Shown: positions 55,501 through 63,975 of the stretch, in pieces
Position numbering within the stretch: the stretch's first letter is position 1
How the letters are laid out: every line of letters begins with the position of its first letter
From: Minicystis rosea
GTDB taxonomy: Bacteria; Myxococcota_A; Polyangia; Polyangiales; Polyangiaceae
NCBI GenBank assembly: GCA_001931535.1
Contig: CP016211.1
Span: forward strand, 8,293,703 to 8,357,702
Length of the DNA stretch: 64,000 bases
Reading direction: 5' to 3'
Translations under genes and position numbers: made by a program
The notes under the pieces: model-generated
Seen by the model: the letters and a program-made list of their open reading frames with translations, nothing else
The model's database searches: none
What the model was told of the DNA's origin: nothing

Positions 55501-56409
55501 CTACACGCGCACGTCGTCCGTGCGCGCCGCATCGCGCCCCGCGCTCGCGGGCCGCTGGAGCAGCAGCACACCCGTCCACGTCGCGGGCAGCAACTCGGGC
55601 TCCGCGAGCCCCACCGAGGGCGCGCGGCCGTCGTTGCGCGGCGGCACCCAGGTGCCGAGCAGCCGGTCCCAGAACGTCAGCAGCAGCGCATAGTTTCCGG
55701 CATCGGCGAGCTTCGATCCGTGGTGCAGCCGGTGCGTCTCCGGGGACACCAGCACCGCTGTGATCCACGGGTTGTGCGTGTCCACGCCGGTGTGCGACAC
55801 GAGCCCGACCCAGGTGTCGAGCATGCTGTAGACGAACACCACCTCGGCCGGGAAGCCGAGCGCCACCAGCGCGACCAGCGGCAGCCCTCGAATGAGCAGC
55901 ACCACCAGCGGCCCGTTGACGGTCGACATCAGCGCGTACAGCTCGCGCGGGAAGTGGTGCAGCGCGTGGATGCGCCACAGCAGCGGCTGCACGTGAGAGA
56001 CGCGGTGCATCGCGTACGCCACGCCGTCGGCGACGATCAGCCCGATCGGGATCGACAGCCAGAGCGGCACCCGCCCGAAATCGCCGAAGCCGCGCCCGCC
56101 GAGGTGGATCGCGACCAGCGCCGCGGCCATGCGCCCGATCGTATCCATCACGCCGCCCAGCACGAGGAAGAGCGCGTCGCGCGGCAGCGCACGCGCGCTC
56201 GGCCGCCACCTCCCCACCCACAGCTCGAGCGCGGAGAGCGTGACGAGCATCACCGGCCCCATCACCCGAAACACCTGCTCGTGGGACGCGCGGGTCACGA
56301 GCGTGTGGAGCGTGATCGCGAGCGTGGCCGCGAGCCCCACCGGCAAGAGCGCGCGCGAAAGCACGCGCTCGATCGATTGTCTCGACGCGGATCCTTCTCT
56401 GGTCGACAT
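55501..56409 (-). CDS. fatty acid hydroxylase / sterol desaturase family membrane protein
   Basis: A 302-residue protein from ATG 56409 (GGAGGG three bases upstream). Five or so membrane helices carry the three di-iron histidine boxes: HRVSH (135-139), HALHH (148-152) and HRLHH (226-230). The family hydroxylates or desaturates lipids using O2. The second-box context WRIHALHHFPRELYAL and later SPETHRLHHGSKLADAGNYALLL are typical. It lies 20 bp after the PaaX-like regulator gene and is probably controlled by it. Confidence 0.92.
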   Translation of the reverse strand: MSTREGSASRQSIERVLSRALLPVGLAATLAITLHTLVTRASHEQVFRVMGPVMLVTLSALELWVGRWRPSARALPRDALFLVLGGVMDTIGRMAAALVAIHLGGRGFGDFGRVPLWLSIPIGLIVADGVAYAMHRVSHVQPLLWRIHALHHFPRELYALMSTVNGPLVVLLIRGLPLVALVALGFPAEVVFVYSMLDTWVGLVSHTGVDTHNPWITAVLVSPETHRLHHGSKLADAGNYALLLTFWDRLLGTWVPPRNDGRAPSVGLAEPELLPATWTGVLLLQRPASAGRDAARTDDVRV

Positions 56410-56429
56410 CGTCCCTCCTTCTGCCGCCG

Positions 56430-57230
56430 TCAGATGGACAAGCGGCGGTAATACGCGACGAGCGCGCGGCACCGCGCCGGCGTGAGCTCGAAGTACGCCT
56501 GCAAGCGCTCGAGCGGATAATCGGCCGGCAGGCAGCGCGCTGGGAGCGGTGGCTCCTCGACGAACGTGATGCGGTAGTGCGCCGGGCCCGCCGCGATGAA
56601 GCGCCGCGCGAACTCGTCGTCGTCGATCCCCGGCTCCTCGACGTACGCGTGGAGATCGGCCTCGAACCGGCGCAGCAGGGCGGCGCGCTTCTTCACGTCG
56701 AACAGCGCCGCGAGCCGCTGGTCGCGCGCGGGGTCCCGATCGTCCGCGCGAAACAGGAAGAAGTGATCGCCGAGCCCGTCGTCCCGGATGATGCGCTCGA
56801 GCTCCGTCGTGTCGATCTGCCCGTTGATGTAGACGTTCTGCGCCAGCTTCTGAAAGCCGTGCCCCCGCAGCGCGTCGCGCACCACCTGCCGCTCGCGCGC
56901 GTCGCCCGCCGCGAACGAGAACACCGCCAGCAAAAACCCCTCCGGCCGCTCGACCCGCTGCTTCACCGCCATCCCGATCGACCGACCGAACGGCCCGATC
57001 CGGTACCGCGTCACATCGCCGGCAATCGCCTCGATCGCACCGGCAGCCCGGAGGCGCGACATCGCCGTCCGCACCGCGCCCGCGCTGTGCCCGCCGAACT
57101 CCGCGACGTCCCGCATCGCGTTGCCGCTCACCTCGGGCAGGTCGCGGAGGAGCGGCAGGTTCTCGCGAAACACCAGCGGCGCGATCAGGAGCTCGTTCAG
57201 CGTGACGGGGTACTTGCGGAGGAAGCGCAT
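56430..57230 (-). CDS. PaaX-family transcriptional regulator
   Basis: A 266-residue protein from ATG 57230. Residues about 30-100 form a winged helix (EFGGHSAGAVRTAMSRLRAAG), and the later RQVVRDALRGHGFQKLAQNVYING and C-terminal YRRLSI region match PaaX/DUF-type regulators, which in other bacteria respond to aryl-CoA or lipid signals. It is the first gene of an operon with the sterol desaturase; the ligand is unknown. A palindrome upstream (57266-57275) is a candidate autoregulatory site. Confidence 0.85.
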   Translation of the reverse strand: MRFLRKYPVTLNELLIAPLVFRENLPLLRDLPEVSGNAMRDVAEFGGHSAGAVRTAMSRLRAAGAIEAIAGDVTRYRIGPFGRSIGMAVKQRVERPEGFLLAVFSFAAGDARERQVVRDALRGHGFQKLAQNVYINGQIDTTELERIIRDDGLGDHFFLFRADDRDPARDQRLAALFDVKKRAALLRRFEADLHAYVEEPGIDDDEFARRFIAAGPAHYRITFVEEPPLPARCLPADYPLERLQAYFELTPARCRALVAYYRRLSI

Positions 57231-57534
57231 GGATACTCTGCTGTTACATCAAAAACAACAAGTGTATGGATCCATGTATCAGAGGCGCCCCCCCACGGCA
57301 AGGCGCCGCCTGGGCCGCGCCAAGCGCGGCGAAGCAAGCGCATCCCGAGGTTCAGCGAGGCTGCGTGCTTCGGCGCGAAGCGCTGCCCGCGAGGCTGCGC
57401 GCTCGCAGCGAGTCGGCTTCCACGCGCGGCGACGCACGCTCGCGACGCACCGGCTCGCGGCCGGCTACGCCATCCGATCCATCCAGAAGCCGCTCAGGCC
57501 CTGCCAGGATGCGCGCGCCCGCCGGCAGCTCGGC
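57231..57534. promoter_or_regulatory. PaaX-like gene upstream region with palindrome
   Basis: The first 60 bp are unusually A/T-rich for this genome and contain the perfect palindrome ATGGATCCAT at 57266-57275, probably the promoter/operator region of the regulator. The rest to 57534 is GC-rich and holds nothing I can support. Confidence 0.45.
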
Positions 57535-58533
57535 TCACGGCCGACAGGCTGCCTTTTCGACCCCGAAGACTCGGGTGGTCGCGCCGCAACGCCCGTCTTT
57601 GCAGACTCCCTCGCTCCAATACCAACTTCGCGCATTCGCTGCGACGACCGAAGGGCCAACGGCGATATCCGGATCGTGGAGAGCGAATTCCCGAAAGCCG
57701 GCGCGCGCGAGGAGTCCGCATTTACCCTCGGTGAATACGGATCCATCGTCGATGAGGTAGTCGCGATTGGACTCGTAGTCTCCTTCCAGGGTGCGAATCT
57801 CCCAGCCTTTGCTCGGGTCGGCCACGAAAGCGTTTGGGCTTCGTCCCGGGAGGAGGTCGGCGTCTCCCTCGTGCCAGAAGACGAGGTGGCCGTCGGTCGC
57901 AAGCCCGTGCGGCTTTCGCTGCGTGTCGGGTGACAGCTTCGTCCTCGTGCTGCGGTCGAGATCGAAGCGCCACATCTCCCGTCCCTCGCGCCACACCAGC
58001 GAGCGGCCAACCACGACCAGCTCGTCGCGCACCTGGACGTCGTTCACGACCTTCGTGGGAGCCGCGCGCGATCCATCGGCACGCCAGATCGCGTCTTCGG
58101 TCGCGTAATAGACTCCATCGGGCCCCGAGGCGAGCGCTCGAATCGACCCGCTCGCCAAGGCCCGCCGGCCATTCGTCCCATCCGCCGTGAAGACACCATC
58201 GGCCGTCGCCCAAACCGGCTTCTCTCGTCGAACGACGACCGCGAACGGCTCGTGCTCGGCGGACGAGAGCACGCTCGCGTCGTGACCGTTCAACGGGACG
58301 GCGAACACGATGCCTCGCTCCTTGCTGAGCGCATAAAGGACCGTCGATGATGCCACGAGCGCATCGACGGGAGCAGGGATGTCCGCGATCGTCGACGGAC
58401 GTCCCGCCGGTCGGACGACAGTGCTGGTGGACGACGTCGGCGCGGGCCGTTGGTCGTCTCCTCCCCTCACCTTTCCGGCTCCACAACCTGCAAGGATGAG
58501 CGCGACGAACGCAAACCGTTCGATGTGAGCCAT
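57535..58533 (-). CDS. lipoprotein with weak beta-propeller repeats
   Basis: A 332-residue lipoprotein from ATG 58533; the signal is FAFVALILAGC. The body repeats a pattern of short strands with small loops (STVLYALSKERGIVFAV, KPVWATADGVFTAD, DGVYYATEDAIWRAD, GHLVFWHEG), as in propeller-type proteins common in Polyangiales. Four cysteines near the C-terminus (EGKCGLL, GVCKDGRCG, KAACRP) may pair. No specific family or partner. Confidence 0.75.
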   Translation of the reverse strand: MAHIERFAFVALILAGCGAGKVRGGDDQRPAPTSSTSTVVRPAGRPSTIADIPAPVDALVASSTVLYALSKERGIVFAVPLNGHDASVLSSAEHEPFAVVVRREKPVWATADGVFTADGTNGRRALASGSIRALASGPDGVYYATEDAIWRADGSRAAPTKVVNDVQVRDELVVVGRSLVWREGREMWRFDLDRSTRTKLSPDTQRKPHGLATDGHLVFWHEGDADLLPGRSPNAFVADPSKGWEIRTLEGDYESNRDYLIDDGSVFTEGKCGLLARAGFREFALHDPDIAVGPSVVAANARSWYWSEGVCKDGRCGATTRVFGVEKAACRP

Positions 58534-58953
58534 TGGCCATTCGTGCCGACCGAGCTTGCCAGTCGAGCAGCGCAATCTGCATTTCCACCAATGAACGAGC
58601 AGACTCCCTGTCTTCATGACGTCCGTCCGATCATGCGCTGGTGTGCCACGTTAGATTCAGAGACGTCGCCGAGCAATACGAGCACGCTTCGAGCGCACGC
58701 GATGTGCGGAGGAGATTGCACCGCGACTGCGCAGATGGCTGCGCGCCGCCCGCGTCGGCAGGTGTAGCTCGAGATCGCAGGAGGCTCGATGGGTTGAGGA
58801 AGCCCGCCGAAGGCTCGTTGCGCCCGCTTCCTCATGGGCCTCTCCAGGCGCCTCCTCAGGTGTGCAACCGAGGGAGGCTCCATGAGGCGCAGCGGACGCC
58901 CCAGACGGAACATGTTCTCCAGCAAACCGAACGCTGCTAGCGTCGGTGCTTCC
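58534..58953. other. 420-bp divergent intergenic region
   Basis: Between the propeller lipoprotein and the GNAT-like gene. It contains a spaced inverted repeat GAGGAAGC ... GCTTCCTC (about 58798-58835) and several GGAGGC/GCCTCC phrases that can pair. No gene is supported; a frame runs into it from the downstream gene but lacks a ribosome site or motifs. Confidence 0.5.
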
Positions 58954-59703
58954 ATGTCGAAGCTACGTCTACACCTGCGGAGCGGCTCGGGCGCGCAGCT
59001 CTCCGATGCAGAGCTCGAGGACTGCGTGGCGCTGCGGCGCTCGTTGATGCGCCTCAAGCCCGACACCGATCCCGCCGAGGACACGGCCTCCGTTCGCCGG
59101 GTGCTGCGGGACTCGGCCCACATGTACCGGCTGGTCGACGACACGGGCCGGCTCCAGAGCTTCACGGGCTTCCAGGTCCACGAGCCCGAGGGGAGCACCG
59201 GGCCGCTCCTCTTCGAGGTGGTGCACAGCTACTCGCGGAGAGAGGCGCGCGGCCATCCATTGCTCGCGTGGATGCTGGTGCGCGTGGGCCTTCCCCTCCT
59301 CCAGCGCGGGATCGGGCGCGAGCGGTGGATGATCGGCATCGGCGTCTATCCCCAGTCGTACCGCCTGGCACACCGCTACGGCGCGCGGTGCACCAGCAGC
59401 CTCGATCCGCGCCTGCCCGAGTACGTGCGGCGCACCACCTCCGCCCTCGCGGCGGAGCGATACGGAGCGCGCTGGCAACCGGATCGGCACATCATCCGCT
59501 TGCGGACGATCCCGGAGGACGTCTCCCCGCGCTGGCTCGCGCGGGCGCGCGGATCCGCGTGGTGGAACGAATACCAGCGCATCAACCCCGACTGGCGGGA
59601 AGGATGGGGCGCGAACTTCGCGTCGCCCGTCGGGGTGAGCGACGTGATGAGCGCGATGAGCGGAGCAGTGCAGCGGCGGCTGCGCCGAGACGATCCGGTG
59701 TGA
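58954..59703 (+). CDS. hypothetical protein, possible acyltransferase fold
   Basis: A 249-residue cytoplasmic protein from ATG 58954. The order of elements (DAELEDCVALRRSLMRL, then MYRLVDDTGRLQSFTGFQV, LLFEVVHSYSRREARGHPLL, GIGVYPQSYRLAHRYG) is like a GNAT acyltransferase, but the acetyl-CoA loop is not clear. The C-terminal part has WWNEYQRINPDWREGWG. No family recognised with confidence. Two hairpins follow the stop. Confidence 0.65.
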   Translation: MSKLRLHLRSGSGAQLSDAELEDCVALRRSLMRLKPDTDPAEDTASVRRVLRDSAHMYRLVDDTGRLQSFTGFQVHEPEGSTGPLLFEVVHSYSRREARGHPLLAWMLVRVGLPLLQRGIGRERWMIGIGVYPQSYRLAHRYGARCTSSLDPRLPEYVRRTTSALAAERYGARWQPDRHIIRLRTIPEDVSPRWLARARGSAWWNEYQRINPDWREGWGANFASPVGVSDVMSAMSGAVQRRLRRDDPV

Positions 59704-59711
59704 GCGACGTG

Positions 59712-59731
59712 GCCGGCGCACGAGCGCCGGC
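59712..59731 (+). terminator. hairpin after the hypothetical gene
   Basis: GCCGGCGC, ACGA loop, GCGCCGGC: a perfect 8-bp stem eight bases after the stop. No U-run. Confidence 0.4.
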
Positions 59732-59754
59732 ACGAGCCATTCGCGAAGAAGAGG

Positions 59755-59785
59755 AGAGCCACGCCTCGGGGTGAAGCGTGGCTCT
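59755..59785 (+). terminator. intrinsic-type terminator
   Basis: AGAGCCACGC and GCGTGGCTCT form a perfect 10-bp stem, followed by TCCTTT. Good terminator of the plus-strand gene; it lies between convergent genes. Confidence 0.7.
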
Positions 59786-59898
59786 TCCTTTGCGCCCGGT
59801 CTGCGTCGCCAAGGCTCGTTGGGCTCGGCGCTCCCTCGGTGAGGGATCCATCCGAGTGCACGCTCCTTCGAACACGCGCGAAGGCTCGGCGTGTCGTC

Positions 59899-60372
59899 TC
59901 ACCAGCTCTGCGCGCCGGGGACTTGCCTCGTCGTCACGTTGAAGCGGTTGTAGAGGTTCACCATCCCGATGTGGAGAACGAGCGTCGCGAGCGCTTGATC
60001 GTCGTAGTGACGCGCGGCCTCGTTCCACACCGCATCCGGCACCGGATCCTCGCGATCGGCGAGGCGCGTCTCGGCTTCGGCGAGCGCGAGGGCGGCGCGC
60101 TCGGCGTCGGTGAAGGACGGATGCTCGCGCCACGCGCTCACGAAGAGGAGGCGATCGTCGACCTCGCCGCCCTTCGCGGCGGTGACCTTGTCTTGACGGT
60201 GATGCATGTCGAGGCAGGCAGCGCACCCGTTGATTTGGCTGACACGCACGTGGACGAGGCCCAGCGTCTTGGCCGGGATCTTCCCGCCGGCGTGAGCGAG
60301 CTTGCCGAGCGTCATGAGGGGCTGCATCGCATCGGAAAGCATGGCGGCCGGGTTCTTCAGTCGAGCTTGCAT
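59899..60372 (-). CDS. carboxymuconolactone decarboxylase/AhpD-like protein
   Basis: A 157-residue protein from ATG 60372 with the AhpD-like redox motif CAACLDMHH (Cys50, Cys53, His57) in an all-helical fold. These proteins act as peroxidase-type redox enzymes or as decarboxylases. It is divergent from an ECF41-like sigma factor across 74 bp, which is the classic gene pair in which the sigma factor controls the AhpD-like or other redox gene. Confidence 0.92.
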   Translation of the reverse strand: MQARLKNPAAMLSDAMQPLMTLGKLAHAGGKIPAKTLGLVHVRVSQINGCAACLDMHHRQDKVTAAKGGEVDDRLLFVSAWREHPSFTDAERAALALAEAETRLADREDPVPDAVWNEAARHYDDQALATLVLHIGMVNLYNRFNVTTRQVPGAQSW

Positions 60373-60390
60373 GACAAACCTCTCCTCTTC

Positions 60391-60417
60391 GGTCACATCC
60401 GGGCAACCTCGCCCGTC
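60391..60417 (+). promoter_or_regulatory. ECF41-type promoter upstream of the sigma factor gene
   Basis: GGTCACA, 16 bp, CGTC; the reported ECF41 promoter is TGTCACA-N16-CGTC, so ten of eleven positions match with exact spacing. It points at the sigma factor gene (start 60447), so it suggests autoregulation. I did not find an equally good copy facing the AhpD-like gene. Confidence 0.65.
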
Positions 60418-60446
60418 ACCTCCATGACGAAACGAAAACGAAGGAC

Positions 60447-61328
60447 GTGACCGTGACCGAAGAAAAAAATCTGAGCGCGGCTTTCGAAGACAGCATCGGG
60501 CACCTGCGAGGGGTGGCGTTTCGCATGCTCGGCTCACGAAGCGAGGCCGAGGACGCCGTGCAGGAGGCCTGGATTCGCATCTCGCGCGCGGAGACGGGGG
60601 CCGTCGACAACCTCCGCGGCTACCTGACGACGGTGACGGCGCGCGTGTGCCTCGACATGCTGCGCTCGCGCAAGGCACGCGCCGAAGAGGCGGCCGGCGA
60701 GCGGCTGCCCGACATCGCGCCCGCGGACGCGACGACCGCGGAGCAGGAGGCGGTGCTGGCGGACTCCGTCGGGCTCGCGCTGCTCGTCGTGCTCGAGACG
60801 CTCGACCCCGCGGAGCGGCTCGCCTTCGTGCTGCACGATTTGTTCGGCGTGTCGTTCGAGGAGATCGCGCCCCTCGTCGGGCGATCGCCCGTCGCGGCGC
60901 GGCAGCTCGCGAGCAGGGCGCGGCGAAGGGTGCGTGGAGCGCCCGAGCGCGACGAGGCCGAGCTCGCGCGAAGGCGCGACCTCGTGACGTCATTGCTCGT
61001 CGCGCTGCGCGCCGGAGATGTCGAGGGCGTCGTGGCGGCGCTCGATCCCGACGTCGTCGTGAACGCGCAGGCGCCCGATGGAACGACGCGCGAGATCCAC
61101 GGCGCGCGCAATTGGGCGAAGTCCGCGGTCATCTTCAGCCAGCGTGCGACCAAGGCGTTCGGCGCGGTCGACGTGGCGCTCGTCGACGGCGAGGTCGGCG
61201 CGATCTTCGCGCCCAAGGGACGCATCGTCGTCGCGCTCAAGCTCGCCTTCGAGCACGGCGCCATCACGCGCGTCGACATCGTGAACTCCCCTGCGACCCT
61301 TCGCGCGCTCGAAATCGCCGCGATTTGA
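60447..61328 (+). CDS. ECF41-like sigma factor with SnoaL-like C-terminal extension
   Basis: A 293-residue ECF sigma factor from GTG 60447. Region 2: AFRMLGSRSEAEDAVQEAW; linker and region 4: LVVLETLDPAERLAFVLHD ... GVSFEEIAPLVGRSPVAARQLASRARRRV. The C-terminal 110 residues form a SnoaL-like domain (LVTSLLVALRAGDVEGVVAALDPDVVV) that in ECF41 sigmas acts in place of an anti-sigma factor. The DGGGK signature is replaced by PDGTTRE and the WLPEP linker motif is poor, so it is a variant. Its target promoter appears just upstream. Confidence 0.92.
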   Translation: MTVTEEKNLSAAFEDSIGHLRGVAFRMLGSRSEAEDAVQEAWIRISRAETGAVDNLRGYLTTVTARVCLDMLRSRKARAEEAAGERLPDIAPADATTAEQEAVLADSVGLALLVVLETLDPAERLAFVLHDLFGVSFEEIAPLVGRSPVAARQLASRARRRVRGAPERDEAELARRRDLVTSLLVALRAGDVEGVVAALDPDVVVNAQAPDGTTREIHGARNWAKSAVIFSQRATKAFGAVDVALVDGEVGAIFAPKGRIVVALKLAFEHGAITRVDIVNSPATLRALEIAAI

Positions 61329-61469
61329 AGGCGCCGCACGATCGTCTCGTTCCAGGAGCACGTGCCTTCGTCACAAAAAGGCACGTCGCTCTTCGGAGCG
61401 TCGCAGTCCCTCCAACCTCTTCACCATCGTGATCATCGTCGCGGGAGTGTCCGGTGCTAGCGTGACGCG

Positions 61470-62006
61470 ATGCACGGCTGTCTTGTGACCGTTCCGCGTC
61501 GCCGCTCTCGCTTCGCGGCCGGCCTCATGATCGCGGCGCTCCTCCTCGCAGGGTGCAAGAGCAAGGGCACGACCGACGTGCGCGAGAAGATCCCCGCGGC
61601 TTCGCGGCTCGCCCTCGAGCAAGCCACCGACGTGGAGCTCCTCTCGCTCGAGCCGCATTTCGGCCCCGTGGAGAAGGGCCGCGAGGCCGCGCCCTTCCAC
61701 GGCTGCGAGATCCTCGGGAAGACGAAGATCGAAGACGCGTCGATCCGCCGCCGGCTCGTGACCGCGCTGGAGAAGGCCGCGCAGGACAACGATGGAGTGG
61801 CCGCCGCGTGCTTCGAGCCGCATCACGCGCTCCGCGTGACCCACGGAGGCCGGACCCTCGACTTCGTCATCTGCTTCCAGTGCCTTCAGGTCCAGGTGTT
61901 CGAGGGTGACGAGCGCACGACGGGCTTCCTGATCACCGACGCTCCGCGCGCTCTCTTCGACGACGTGCTGCGCGACGCCCACGTACGCCTGCCCGCGGGG
62001 AAGTGA
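61470..62006 (+). CDS. small lipoprotein of unknown function
   Basis: A 178-residue lipoprotein (signal FAAGLMIAALLLAGC, Cys29) from ATG 61470. The rest is a compact alpha/beta domain with FHGCEILGKTKIED, VAAACFEPHHALRV and LDFVICFQCLQVQVF. Cysteines at FHGC and CFQC could bind metal. No family named. It is about 140 bp after the sigma factor gene and convergent with the isochorismatase-like gene. Confidence 0.75.
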   Translation: MHGCLVTVPRRRSRFAAGLMIAALLLAGCKSKGTTDVREKIPAASRLALEQATDVELLSLEPHFGPVEKGREAAPFHGCEILGKTKIEDASIRRRLVTALEKAAQDNDGVAAACFEPHHALRVTHGGRTLDFVICFQCLQVQVFEGDERTTGFLITDAPRALFDDVLRDAHVRLPAGK

Positions 62007-62052
62007 ACGACACGGACGCTCTCGGTTCGATCAACGCTCGTAGCGGCGCGGA

Positions 62053-62622
62053 TCAGCGCAGGAGGGTGAGCAACGCGTCCGTGGTGTCGATCTCGCCGAG
62101 GCGGGGGAACATCTTCTTCATCACGAATTCGTGCGCGGCGGGGTCGATGTCCGTCATGGCGTCGGACGCGAACGTGACGTTGTAAGAGCGCTCCTGCGCG
62201 GCGCGGGCCGTGAAATCGACGCCGATGCTCGTGGCCACGCCCGTGAGCACGATGCCGGTGACCTTGCGACGCCGGAGCTGGAGATCGAGCTCCGTGCCGT
62301 AAAAGGCGTTCGGCTGGCGCTTGGTGATGAGGATGTCGCCCGGCTTCGGGCCGAGCTCCGGGACGATCTCGCTGAAGTCCGGCGCGTGCGGCACGGCGCG
62401 CTGCGGTGCCTCGGTGCGCGTGACGAGGCGCTCTCCTCCATCGGAAGAAAACGAGACGGTCACGAGCACGACGGGCAGCTCGGCGCGACGGAACGCCTCC
62501 GCGAGCCGCGCCGTGCTCGTCACGACGTCGGCGAACGGATGCACCGTGGGGTACTGCGAGAGGCCCTTTTGAAGATCGATGACGACGAGGGCGGTCCGGG
62601 GATCGAGCGCGGTGGCGGGCAT
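62053..62622 (-). CDS. isochorismatase-like hydrolase lacking the catalytic Cys
   Basis: A 189-residue cysteine-hydrolase-fold protein from ATG 62622. Asp16 (VVIDLQ) and Lys101 (ITKRQ) of the usual triad are present, but the Cys position of GVATxxCV is Gly134 in GVATSIGVDFTA, as in a known Cys-lacking branch. It may use another mechanism or act on a different amide or ester. It follows the MFS gene by four bp, so it is the second gene of that operon. Confidence 0.9.
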   Translation of the reverse strand: MPATALDPRTALVVIDLQKGLSQYPTVHPFADVVTSTARLAEAFRRAELPVVLVTVSFSSDGGERLVTRTEAPQRAVPHAPDFSEIVPELGPKPGDILITKRQPNAFYGTELDLQLRRRKVTGIVLTGVATSIGVDFTARAAQERSYNVTFASDAMTDIDPAAHEFVMKKMFPRLGEIDTTDALLTLLR

Positions 62623-62626
62623 GCGT

Positions 62627-63931
62627 TCACGGTCCTTTCTGGCCAGCGCGAGCGAGCGGCGCATGGCCGTATCGTTTCAGGTAGAGGAGCCCGACGAGCG
62701 CGGCCGCGAAGCCACCGGCGGCCCCGACCCCAAGCGCCCAACGCGGGCCGAAGGCATCGACGACGCGACCCACGATGGGCGCGCCGATCGGCGTGCCGCC
62801 CAGCGCCACGGCGAGGAGGATCGCCATCACGCGGCCGCGCATGGCCGGCTCGGTCGAGAGCTGCACCACGCTGTTGGTGGTGGTCGTGAAGGTCTGCACC
62901 GACACACCGATGACGACGAGCGTGGCGGCGAAGAGGGCATAGGTCGGCATCCATGCAGCGAGCGTCAGCCCGAGCCCGAAGACCGCCGCGCCGAAGACGA
63001 GGATGCCGACGCGCGGATGCTCGCGGCGCGCGGCGAGGAGCGCGCCGGCGACGGAGCCGACGGCCATGATCGACGTCAGGAGCCCGAACTCACCCGCGCC
63101 CTTGTGAAAGGCACTGACGGCCATGGTCGAGATGAAGATGGGAAAGTTGAGCCCGAACGTGCCGACCAGGAAGAGCATGAAGAGGACGGCCTTCAGATCG
63201 GGACGGCTCCACACGTAACGAAAGCCCGCGGCGAAGCTGCCGCGCGTCCGCGTGGCGCGTGCCTCGCGGTGGAGCTCGTCTTTGCGGATCAGCGAGAGCG
63301 ATCCGAGCACGGCGACGAACGAGGCCGCGTTGATGAGGAACACCCACCCCGATCCCACGGAGGCGATGAGCACGCCGGCGACGGCCGGGCCGATGAGGCG
63401 CGCGGCGTTGAACGATGTCGAGTTGAGCCCCACCGCGTTCGACACGTCGCCCTCGGAGACCAGCTCCGACACGAAGGTCTGCCGCGCGGGCGCATCGAAG
63501 GCCGTCACGCACCCGAGCAGGAAGGCGAACACGTAGACGTGCCAGAGCTGCACGCGCCCAGTGATCGTGAGGAGGCCGAGGCCCAGGGCCAGCGTCCCCA
63601 TGATCGCCTGCGTGGCGAAGAGGAGCTTCCGCCGATCGAAGTGATCAGCCGCGAAGCCGGTGAGCGGGAGCATGAGGACCTGCGGGCCGAACTGGAGCGC
63701 CATGACCACGCCCACGGCGGTCGCGTTCCGATCGGTGAGCTGGGTCAGGACGATCCAATCCTGCGCCGTGCGCTGCATCCACGTGCCGACGTTGGAGACG
63801 AGCGCGCCGATGGCCCACGTGCGGTAGTTGGGGACGCGGAGGGAGCGAAACGTGCCCTTGCGATCGTCATGGCGCGCCTCGACCAAAGCGTGGGTCGAGG
63901 CGCGCGGGAGCGCTGGGTCGGATGCATTCAT
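62627..63931 (-). CDS. MFS transporter (EntS-like)
   Basis: A 434-residue protein with about twelve membrane helices from ATG 63931 (GTG 63943 possible). NVGTWMQRTAQDWIVL in helix 1, GFAADHFDRRKLLFATQ in the A-motif loop and DAPARQTFVSELV in the middle are typical of the EntS/DHA3-type exporters. It sits at a strong promoter with a dyad over it, and a hydrolase gene follows, suggesting an inducible export or resistance unit. No regulator gene is in the window on this side. Confidence 0.92.
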   Translation of the reverse strand: MNASDPALPRASTHALVEARHDDRKGTFRSLRVPNYRTWAIGALVSNVGTWMQRTAQDWIVLTQLTDRNATAVGVVMALQFGPQVLMLPLTGFAADHFDRRKLLFATQAIMGTLALGLGLLTITGRVQLWHVYVFAFLLGCVTAFDAPARQTFVSELVSEGDVSNAVGLNSTSFNAARLIGPAVAGVLIASVGSGWVFLINAASFVAVLGSLSLIRKDELHREARATRTRGSFAAGFRYVWSRPDLKAVLFMLFLVGTFGLNFPIFISTMAVSAFHKGAGEFGLLTSIMAVGSVAGALLAARREHPRVGILVFGAAVFGLGLTLAAWMPTYALFAATLVVIGVSVQTFTTTTNSVVQLSTEPAMRGRVMAILLAVALGGTPIGAPIVGRVVDAFGPRWALGVGAAGGFAAALVGLLYLKRYGHAPLARAGQKGP

Positions 63932-63975
63932 ATACCAGTGCACTACTATTGATGCACGGGTATACCATCTGTCAA
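63931..63975 (-). promoter_or_regulatory. promoter with dyad operator for the MFS operon
   Basis: Minus strand: TTGACA (63975-63970) is a perfect -35; a weak -10 (TCAATA) follows 17 bp later. The dyad TATACCAGTGCA (63931-63942), 10-bp spacer, TGCACGGGTATA (63953-63964) matches in 11 of 12 positions and covers the -10 and start region, as expected for a TetR/MarR-type repressor site. The start codon is very close, so the transcript is nearly leaderless. Confidence 0.65.
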
